Origin: Bugulina stolonifera
Taxonomy: Eukaryota; Bryozoa; Gymnolaemata; Cheilostomatida; Bugulidae
Direction of reading: 5' to 3'
NCBI GenBank assembly: GCA_935421135.1
Contig: OW285193.1
Span: 1,240,001-1,304,000 of the forward strand
DNA length: 64,000 bases
Shown here: piece by piece, positions 55,210 through 64,000 of the stretch
Numbering within the stretch: the stretch's first letter is position 1
Layout of the letters: every line of letters starts with the position of its first letter
Translations under genes and position numbers: made by a program
Notes under the pieces: generated by a model
What the model saw: only the letters and a program-made list of their open reading frames with translations
Databases searched by the model: none
Told to the model about the DNA's origin: nothing

Positions 55210-56954
55210 ATGGCATCAGTTTCTTTGGAAAAGGTATGTGACTGACTAGTAGAAAGTTTATATTCAATAGATATAGTAGCTAGTTGGTTGAAAAATTTGA
55301 ACTTAATTTTCTTGATTTTGTGACACGGATAAGAATTTCAGTTTACCTATTTATTTATTAAAATTTATAGCAATTATTTTTTAATGTAAACATGGATTTA
55401 TCCATAATTATAATTAATAATAATCATTATTTTATGAAAGTCTTATTGCTTATTCTATTACCATGTGAATTATGCTCATAACGCGTCACAAATCTATTAT
55501 TTATAATTACTCAATATATTATTTTTATAATAATATAATTAAATGTGATAAGAATGATCGCAATCAGCAAAATGTTTTTGCATGATCTTGATCCACAAGA
55601 AATCTATAAAATAAATGTAGTTTTAAATACACATGTACAATTATTTATTATGATTTTAGACAGATCCAGTGTATACAAAATTATACTATTTGTAGTCTTG
55701 TATTGTGTTACTCTGTTATTATACGTTATACTGTAGCAAGACTGCTATAGTAGCCTACGTGTACATTTTGCCTAGCAATGCAATATAAAATTCAATTTCA
55801 TTTTGATTTTAATGTATATAATTAAGCATAATGTTCGAGTAGTCCAATCGAGATTGTAGTTATGTTCCATATTTACAAGATATTTTCAGGAGGATACCAG
55901 CATTAAAACTGTGGCATTAATTTCACTGTGAAGACTGCAGTTACAAAATGTATGTTTGCCCTTCTGTTATTTCACATGCACACAGCCCTTCCACTCCTAT
56001 TATTCTTCTACTAATATTTTACCACCTACACCCTAGAATAATTCTTTGTTCCTGGACCAGTACATTTATATTTCATTACCTACAGTTGTAAAACCTTTGC
56101 TGTTTTAGGTGCAAGTTGCATTGCTGAAAAGAGACCGTGAAGATGTGATTGGTGAGTGATAAGGCGTCTGTATCCATACCAGCGTTACAAGATATACACA
56201 GCAAGTCTGCTGACAGACCTCGTCTTAGTAAGTATGTTCATACTGCCGATGTAAGGGGCTAGATGTGTGTTGACTGGATATAATAAAATATCTTTGATGG
56301 ATGACATGTACATGTACATTGTAAGGGAGCAGCCGTGGCTTAGGGGTTAGGATGCTGAGCTTTCATGCTGAAGGTTCCAGGTTCAAACCCCGGTCACGGT
56401 GGTGTTAGGAAAAGCATCCAGCCACAATTGCTCCTGTGCCACATATTAAAGTCCTTGGGGTCATGCAAGCCAGCATGGCTTCAAGGCAACTCCTCTACCC
56501 CTGCCAAAAAAGGCCATATTATCTGGGCATTTCTCACAGGGAGTTGGCCAGCACTGGCACCTGGCAGTGAGAGCTGCTAGGGGCTGGTCACGCCGAGGAG
56601 TACAAGTCGGTGAGTTTTATAAACATGTACATTGTACATGTAAGAATTCCTTGAAGCAGAACTCTTCACTTTTCTCCCTTATGTTCAAACATGCAGAAGT
56701 TTAAATTACAAGCACGTGTACATGCGCTTACATTATGAAGGGTAAAAACAGATATAATTTGTTGTTTAGCAATTCATATCCTTGGAAACATCTTTTTAAA
56801 AAAATTAGATGAGTTTGTGTATTTTTGTCTTTTGCTAGGACGGACTGGCTAGAAACAATGGTGTCATGTTACTACCTCAACTGAGTTACAATCAACCTCA
56901 GCAGCATACAGTACCATCGATGGTGATGATGACAGCAATGATGGAGATTCTTGA
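55210..56954 (+). pseudogene. small multi-exon locus, possibly broken
   Basis: Exon 55210-55233 (MASVSLEK, then GTATGT) follows a GC-richer, promoter-like stretch. Exon 56109-56151 (VQVALLKRDREDVI, phase 1, then GTGAGT) has a TTTTAG acceptor. Exon 56839 onward (acceptor TTTGCTAG) continues in phase but meets TAG at 56850-56852; beyond it the frame stays open to TGA at 56952-56954, with TTSTELQSTSAAYSTIDGDD as an acidic tail. One base (TGG to TAG) would explain the stop, so this may be a decayed or very short gene. No family recognised; an extra exon between the last two is possible. Confidence 0.3.
56325..56600 (+). mobile_element. tRNA-derived SINE
   Basis: It begins GGGAGCAGCCGTGGCTTAGG GGTTAGGATGC (A box), has B box GGTTCAAACCC at about 56380-56390 and then the body GGTGTTAGGAAAAGCATCCA and CTCCTGTGCCACAT shared with 19110-19353. 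Confidence 0.7.
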
Positions 56955-57188
56955 ATGACCCAGAGCTATCATTAAAGTAGTATAGGTATTTCAAATGCTA
57001 TCAACCAAAAGAAATCAAGTACCACATGGCCACTGAACACCCAAAGACTTGACTATTAATAGTAGGCTACTGAACAAACAGTACCCCAATTGCTGTATAA
57101 TCTTGTATTCCTAGTGTGCAGTATGACACTTCATATACCTAGTGAAACAAAGTTTCAAATTATTAATCGTGATTATTTGTGTATTTGA

Positions 57189-57386
57189 AGAAGTTACCAT
57201 TATCATTTACCTGAGCATAGAAAATTTGTCAATGCACTTGGATTTACACATTTCATAACAAGTGGTGGGATTGGTCACCTTTCCTCACCACGTAAATCAT
57301 TACTGAAGATTCGTGCTACCCATGCCAATTATGTTGCTGCAATTTGTACAAGAGTCTATAAACTGAGCCCTGTTAACTATGGATGA
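57189..57386 (+). other. coding-like open stretch, unidentified
   Basis: Sixty-five codons without a Met start: HLPEHRKFVNALGFTHFITS, then LLKIRATHANYVAAICTRVY and a stop at 57384. It may be a transposon or pseudogene fragment linked to the locus just upstream. No family assigned. Confidence 0.25.
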
Positions 57387-57603
57387 GAGAATGATGTAGA
57401 TCTCACCTACAAAGTTATTTAGTGGTGAAACTGTTTATCCCAACGTGTTACATACTGTCTGTTGCTCCTGTAAGAAGACCAATAACATGCAAGTACACAG
57501 TACCAGATGACATATAGGTACTTGTATGCATGTATATTAATTGTAAGTTTAGCCTGAATTCTAATTTTAAATTTATATGCATTTCATATTTTGTGCCTGT
57601 GTT

Positions 57604-57812
57604 ACGGTTACCTGTATCTTACGGTTACCTGTATGGTTACCTGTATGGTTACCTGTAGGGTTACCTGTATGGTTACCTGTATGGTTACCTGTAGGGTTAC
57701 CTGTATGGTTACCTGTATGGTTACCTGTATGGTTACTTGTATGGTTACCTGTATGGTTACCTGTATGGTTACCTGAATGGTTACCTGTATCCTATGGTTA
57801 CCTGTATCTTAC
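57604..57812. repeat. 12-bp tandem repeat, about 17 copies
   Basis: Unit GTTACCTGTATG with a few variants. Confidence 0.85.
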
Positions 57813-58394
57813 GGAATCAAATTATAATTAATTTTTTAGTTTCATATTACAGCACATTTTGCTTCCAACTTGAGTCTATTAGCTCTAGTTCTTATTGTCC
57901 CTGCAAGAGGTCATTATGTCATGGGTTTTTGCATATATTGTATGCTTTGTCACTGAATATAATATACCACCTAACCTGTATATTTAATTGTAATAAAGTA
58001 CATCAATATTATCTTACAATCGCTGGGCTGATGCTGAAACTACATTACGAGATACACTGATGGCTTATAAGTTCTCAAAGTAGATACAGTAGAACAGCAC
58101 TAGAGTATACTTGGAAGGTCAGCTGTGTAACAGTAAATGTTTATAAAATTCTAAAATTTTCATGAATGATTATTTTACGTGTTATTTCCTCTGTGACAAA
58201 AGAGATGTTGCTCTCCGTAGAAAGTCTGCACAGGTTATCATGTTATTATGCACAGGGTATTGCACTAAATGTAGTAACACCATCCTTAAATAGGAAGAAA
58301 GTCATTGTCAAACTATTCTAGAATCATGAGATTGAGGCCTTGTTTACGATAACACCAAAAATCTCTGCAGTTTGTGGAAATTTTAATGATTTGC

Positions 58395-58740
58395 TGTTAT
58401 TAGGAATTATCCCCCTCCGTAACGAAATAATTTATCTTTTAATCATAAAGTTTTTGGACTGACACTCATGAAATTTGACATGGAGCACTAGACTGTTTGT
58501 GGTAACATCATAGTTAAATATGAGAGGCCTATGTACTATGGATTTAGTGCCAGAAGGTTTTCTATTATAGAGAATTATCCCCTCTGTAACGAAGCGATTT
58601 TTCTCTCCATGTTAAAAATTTTGAACTGACACTCATAGAATTTGACACAGAGCATTGGACTGCGTGTGGTAACATTGTATTTAAATATGAAGAGCCCATG
58701 CACTATGGACTTGTTGCCAGGAGGTTTGCAAACCACAAAA
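58395..58740. repeat. two diverged tandem copies of a 180-bp block
   Basis: ATTATCCCCCTCCGTAACGA ... GGACTGACACTCATGAAATT ... CACTAGACTGTTTGTGGTAA is repeated about 178 bp on with 75-80% identity. A third partial copy may start near 58800. Type unknown. Confidence 0.65.
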
Positions 58741-59574
58741 AATGGCAAATATTGGCCATTTTCGTTGAGGTGAACTTTGACCTAAAATTTGAGGTCTTCG
58801 TCAACATATTTCAGAGGGTTAGTTTTCAGAATCATAAAATTCAGGTCTTGTTTACTTTGGAGCCAAAAATTTGTGTAGATTGGAGAGGTCAGGAGCGAAC
58901 TAAGCCACTTTTTGATGGTTGGCTGATGGACGAGATCTGATGATTGATGATGACCATAAGGTGAGTCTTACCAATGCTATATTTCAGGTGAAAGACTAAA
59001 ATACTACTAAACATCTGCCTATGATACATGTGAATCTGTTCATTATACCACGACATAAAATAAAACTAAATAAATATAAATTTCAACTTACTAAGTCAAT
59101 AACTTGGAATATTATATTAAATTATATACTCTAAGTTAACGAGCACTTGTTCTGCTACTAAAATAATATAGCCTCCAAGTCTAAGAAGTTCAACTGCAGT
59201 CAATGTTAAATATTCGAAACACGGTCGTCTAATTATTAAACCATCTAGAACACGGGCTACGAAGAAAATAACCTGCTATGGACTCGCGGTCGCAACATTA
59301 CAACGAGGTCATGATAGCAACGCATTGACATCGGAAATTAACCAGCGTGCTCGGTTGTAAATAGTTCGAGTCTATGTAGCAACCATCCACAATAATAATA
59401 TGGCCGTCAACATGTTGAGATAAATTATTTCGAAGTTTTGGTTGCACCAGTGATATCACTTTCCTTCTCTTTTAATTGATTGCAATGCTCTGACTTATTT
59501 TCTTTAGTATGCAGAGTGATTGGTCACTGTAGTTGTTCATTTATTTGTGACAGGTTGCATTTTGTACGAACTAT

Positions 59575-59850
59575 GACCGAGTTCTTAGTTCAGTAGTAGA
59601 CATAGTAGTAGTGGTAGTAGCAGTAGTAATCCGATGTCTTGAGTAGTTGTAGTAGTAATGTTATGTTCTGAGTTCAAGTTGTTAAGTTGTAGGAAGAAAT
59701 CAAAGGACGTTAGAAATTACTTTTATTTTCCTTTGCCTAGTGTTTTGATGATGTAGTGTATAAATAATAATAATAATTATTATTATTATTATAATATTCA
59801 TATTGTTGTTATTATTATTATTATTATCGTTATCATTATTTATTCTTTTT
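59575..59850. repeat. AGT and AAT trinucleotide microsatellites
   Basis: GTAGTAGTGGTAGTAGCAGT around 59600-59670 and (AAT)n/(ATT)n around 59765-59830, the latter partly self-complementary. Confidence 0.7.
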
Positions 59851-60061
59851 TTATTTATGAGTATGTTGTGTCTATTTTGCTTATTTTTTGTTGAATAAGA
59901 ACGATTAACACCAATCAGGGACAAGTAATAGTAAGAATTGAAGCGCAAAATAAGTTATTGTTTAATTATATTATTTATTAGTGATTTAATCATAGTGGTA
60001 GTTGATAGCCATATTAAATGTGGTAATGTAATAAATACATCTAAGTTTATGTAAACCATCA

Positions 60062-60208
60062 ATGGAAATAAACACCCGTCTTGTAGCATGTTACAGTTTA
60101 GTGAGATCAAAACTTGAGCACAGCTGTCAGGTTTGGGACCCCACTGTAAAAATATTAACAAGTAGAAAACATTCAGAACAGGATCTTGTGTTTTATCTGT
60201 TCAATTAA
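60062..60208 (+). pseudogene. fragment of non-LTR reverse transcriptase C-terminus
   Basis: The frame reads TRLVACYSLVRSKLEHSCQV WDP, the thumb-region motif of CR1/L2/RTE-like reverse transcriptases, then drifts and stops at 60206. Similar decayed sequence may go on to about 60440. It is too short to place in a clade. Confidence 0.55.
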
Positions 60209-61071
60209 GTCCTAGGTAAGCTACAGTAAACTATGAGATGACACAAACATAGCATTGCTACAGGATTGTAGAAAACAACTACGTCTATGACATAATCTCT
60301 ATGCTAAGTGTGTTGAAATGGATTTGGTTCAACCTGGTTTTGGAGCTCCTGGACATGATAGAACATAAAATTCTATCTGCCCTCAATATCATCAGGGTAT
60401 ATTTTGATTCATTTTATCCGCACACGACCCAAGAGCTAAGAGATGGTTTATAGCTGGAGAACCAGTTTTAATTGTCTTTATTGATGTGAGTTCTCATGTT
60501 TTTGTCCCATTTGGGATTCTTTGTGGGAAAAATGCATAACTAAATACCACTCCTCCCTGTCTCTGATTCACTATAAGTATGCCAATAATGGTTTTATTAT
60601 TATTAGTAAGTCACATTTATGTATTTTGTAAAGTAGAGCTATTTTCTAGTATTACATATTTTTATTATTTCATAGTATGCCTAATTATTATTAATACGAA
60701 GTCCCATGATATGAAAAGATATTTAATACAAACAAACTTTTTTTTAGAATTTGACCTACAATGTTGTAATTGTATTTCAATTTTTACTATCATCTACCTC
60801 CAATAGCAAGTTGCTCTCTATTGCTAAAATAAGTTGTTTATTAGTTATTGCAATATATTCGGTGTCAGTAGTTTGGTCCACCACTCTTTCATCCATGGAA
60901 CTGTGTTAAACTCCACCCTTACTCCTGTGTTTACATACCTATTGTGATAGAATACTGAAGTAGCCTAGGGTAATTCACTTGGATTATCGGATGAAAAATG
61001 GCACTGCATGCCTTCAACTCTGATATTTCTATGAAGTTTTTTAATGGTAACTATCATAATAATTTCAGAAA

Positions 61072-64000
61072 ATGGTGAGCATACCTGATTGGTCACGCTT
61101 TCGACGGGGACCGCCACCACCAAGCCCACAGTTTGGGCGGCGTGTCATGACACCCCGTGAACGATACATCAGGGCAATGGAGAAGGAAGCTATAAGTGAA
61201 GCCTCTAAAAAAGGATATTTCTTGATACCATTGCAGGAGAATATAATTTCAGAATTTGGTATGTCTGTTTAATTACTATTTACTTAGTAACAAACCGTGG
61301 AGGACTCTCTTGGATATTCATATCAAAATAACCATAATAATTAACGGTGAACCGACACCCACAATGTTACCACTTGGTTCTTGACTGATAGACGATAATA
61401 TCTGCTTATCCTCTGATTGTTTAGCTGACACACACAAAGCGGAGGACCAGAGGACTGGTTTACCAGTTTCCAAGCAGTTCTGGCACGTTCACCATATAAG
61501 GTATACATACAGGCACATGAAGACTATAGGTGACATCAGCTTGTTCAACAGGATTGTAATTCTTGTACTCGATCACAACTACCTCGAGAACATAGATGAC
61601 CTGGTCAACTGTAGACAGCTCATCAAGTTAGATATACATTCTAATCAGGTGTGTGTTGAGACTTTATTGATATATATGGTATACAATGTTATGCTATCTA
61701 TAAGTTATACTCAGTGTAGAATATGGTATGCAATGTTATACTATCTATAAGTTATACTCAGTATAGAATATGGTTTGTTATGGCATTAAGCACATGTATA
61801 TTTATGCTTTCACCTCCAATAAGTATGTAGTTTACTAAGTTGAACCATAAATGTGTTATTATGTAACTTCAGTGTACGGTGACTTCTAACATATTCATCC
61901 ATTATGTAGATCTCAGTGCTTCCCGACGGCATGTTTTGGTCCCAGCTACAGAACTTGAGAATTCTTATTGCACACGATAATCCGATTGGACGAGTAGAGG
62001 CAATCCACAGTCTTGTGGCCTGTAATCGACTGCAGATTCTAACGCTTTATGACTCACCCCTAGCTATCAAGGTACACAACATGTAAACTTCTATTTATTT
62101 AATGTTAATCGATATATTTGCGACATCCAGGCGTTTAATCCAGAAATAGATTGGATGAACTCTTTATCAGCTCCAGATCTGTTCAATTTGTAAATCTGTT
62201 ATTCACAGAATTGTGATGCTTGATGTTCTCTACTGCAGACTAATTGTGTCATGCTCTTCTTTTCCATGAATGTACAACTCAGTCAATCTCAATACACCTT
62301 ACATACATGTTCAACTTCCTGCACTGTTCATGTCTATCTGCCAGCCGATTCAATAATGCATGTAGTTTTAATACCGTAACTGGTCACTAGTAGCATTCTA
62401 CTGTGCCACCTGGATTGGAACACTATTATGACTCATCACTTGCTGTCTTCTGCAAGTCTAACACAGCCTCCACCACTCTTCCCTAGACCATTAACTCACA
62501 AATAGCAGATGGAGTCATCTCCCCTTCAGTTTGTGTATCATATTATTATGGTGATAATCACTGACCAATCGCAATAAGTGCAAACAAATTTGGTTGTAGA
62601 TAGAAGAGCATATAGAGTAGTATAAAATATGATTTGCGTCCAATTTAAAGGGAGGCAACTCTGAATAGTTGAAGTTTTAGCTTGCGTGAATAGTTTTGGG
62701 TGATTAGCTGCTCTGATTATGTTTGTGGATGCACTATTATATATTTATACTTGCAGAGGAACTACAGGCACCATGTGGTTAATACTATCTGGTCCCTCAA
62801 AGCTTTAGATCACCACGTCGTTTCTGATGAAGAGATCATTGAAGATGCTGTGTTTAAGAACACTCGATTTGCTAGTAAACAGAAGGCATTCGAAATCGAC
62901 CTTTCACCTTCACGTCCCAAGGTACGTAACTTGTCTTATAGTCATTGTTTCAATGCTTTCGTTTTATTAGGATGCCAAGATGGTTTCGTGATTATCTTGC
63001 TGATTTGTAGACCTTAAGTTCCAAGGTTCAAGCAACACACACTCTCGTCATGTGCAGGTTAGTTCTTCCACTGTAGCTCATATAAGTTTCAGCCTCTGAA
63101 GTCTGTTAAATGGGATGGCAAATGTGTGATCATAGACCAAAATCTATTACATTGGATATGTGGAGATCTAACGTTCGACACAAATAATAGTTTCTGTTGT
63201 TTATGGGCAACTTTCAATTTGTTTAGCCAACCCATGAGCCGAAGCTTGTGTGAGTAATAGTGAGGAGCTGATTTACCAGAACTAGTAGTATAACTAACTG
63301 ATATACCAGTACTAGTAGTATAACTAATTGATATACCAGTACTAGTAGTATAACTAACTGATATACCAGTACTAGTAGTATAACTAACTGATCTACCAGT
63401 ACTAGTAGTATAACTAACTGATATACCAGTACTAGTAGTATAACTAACTGATATATCAGTACTAGTAGTATAACTAACTGATCTACCAGTACTAGTAGCA
63501 TGACTAACTGATATACCAGTACTAGTAGTATAACTAACTGATATATCAGTACTAGTAGTATAACTAACTGATATATCAGTACTAGTAGTATAACTAACTG
63601 ATATATCAGTACTAGTAGTATTACTAACTGATATATCAGTACTAGTAGTATAACTAACTGATATATCAGTACTAGTAGTATAACTACATTGTAACTGATA
63701 TATCAATACTACTAGTATAACTAGCTGATCTACCAGTACTAGTAGTATAACTAACTGCGCTACCAGTACTAGTAGCATGACTAACTAATATACCAGTACT
63801 AGTAGCATGACTAACTGATATACCAGTACTAGTAGTATAACTAACTGATATACAAATACTAGTACATGTAGTATGACTAACTGATATACCCTCTTGTATC
63901 TTGGCTGTAGCCTGGAGCTAGCTTTGAAGAAGAGTTGATTGCAATAAGAGATTTAATGGCTAAAGTGAATAACATTATGGCTCACTATTGTCCTGTGCTC
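61072..64000 (+). CDS. lrriq3: LRRIQ3-like leucine-rich repeat and IQ domain protein (5' part, cut by window edge)
   Basis: Five coding exons: 61072-61258, 61425-61648, 61910-62071, 62757-62921 and 63911-64000 (continuing). Junctions are GT-AG and in phase; 276 codons are visible. After a Pro/Arg-rich leader (FRRGPPPPSPQFGRR) come LRR strands: IVILVLDHNYLENIDDL, LIKLDIHSNQ, LRILIAHDNPIGRVE and LQILTLYDSPLA. Then come the hallmark RHHVVNTIWSLKALDHHVVS DEE and FEEELIAIRDLMAKVNNIMA HYCPVL, which I recognise from LRRIQ3 (LRRC44). In that family an IQ calmodulin-binding motif follows almost at once, so it should be just outside. The ATG lies 4 bases after an acceptor (AATTTCAG), so at least one non-coding exon lies upstream. 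The cellular role is poorly known. Confidence 0.82.
63285..63890. repeat. 30-bp minisatellite, about 20 copies, LRRIQ3-like intron 4
   Basis: The unit contains CTGATATACCAGTACTAGTA then GTATAACTAA. 30 is a multiple of three, so long open frames on the minus strand are artefacts. The array ends about 20 bp before the next exon acceptor. Confidence 0.85.

Larger units (their letters stand above)
58960..61071. other. region upstream of the LRRIQ3-like gene
   Basis: AT-rich with trinucleotide repeats and an RT fragment. It should contain the promoter and first exon of the LRRIQ3-like gene, but neither could be identified. Confidence 0.4.

Noticed and set aside
63089..63778. 229-codon minus-strand frame
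   Set aside because: 30-bp array within the LRRIQ3-like intron.

Overview
The window is nuclear DNA of an invertebrate animal. Three intron-rich genes use standard GT-AG splicing. Introns and intergenic DNA are AT-rich and packed with minisatellites, short inverted-repeat transposons, tRNA-derived SINEs and decayed non-LTR retrotransposons. The transposon mix and constant TGTACATG-type words would suit a sponge or another non-bilaterian or lophotrochozoan genome; this assignment is a guess.

Layout. 1-14,312: a minus-strand non-LTR retrotransposon (ORF1 with PHD-like zinc finger, then the ORF2 endonuclease running off the left edge), split by a 13.15-kb element (1096-14246). That element is a giant inverted repeat with arms of about 6.0 and 6.6 kb. 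It is flanked by a 9-bp direct repeat, and its ends carry arrays of 15-bp iterons. Each arm holds a relic of a MULE-type transposase 3' exon. 15,788-17,044: a decayed plus-strand reverse transcriptase. 17,523-28,803: a ric8 (synembryn) gene, 10 exons, 525 codons, with nearly every intron inflated by its own minisatellite. 31,004-44,549: a minus-strand gene, 12 coding exons, 612 codons, for a secreted or GPI-anchored protein with four CUB domains; it converges on ric8. 44,590-61,071: about 16 kb of gene-poor DNA with MITEs, a SINE, satellites, an inverted pair of LTR-like repeats and a few unassigned coding-like stretches. 61,072-64,000: the 5' part of an LRRIQ3-like gene, cut by the right edge.

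The exon models of the three genes were built by hand from splice sites. Every junction keeps frame and each protein reads as a continuous family member, so these are the firmest calls. The three genes have no evident functional link: ric8 acts on G-alpha subunits in the cytoplasm, the CUB protein is extracellular, and LRRIQ3 is an LRR/IQ protein. The most novel item is the giant palindromic element and its small derivatives. Second is the habit of minisatellites here of copying 5' splice-site sequence.
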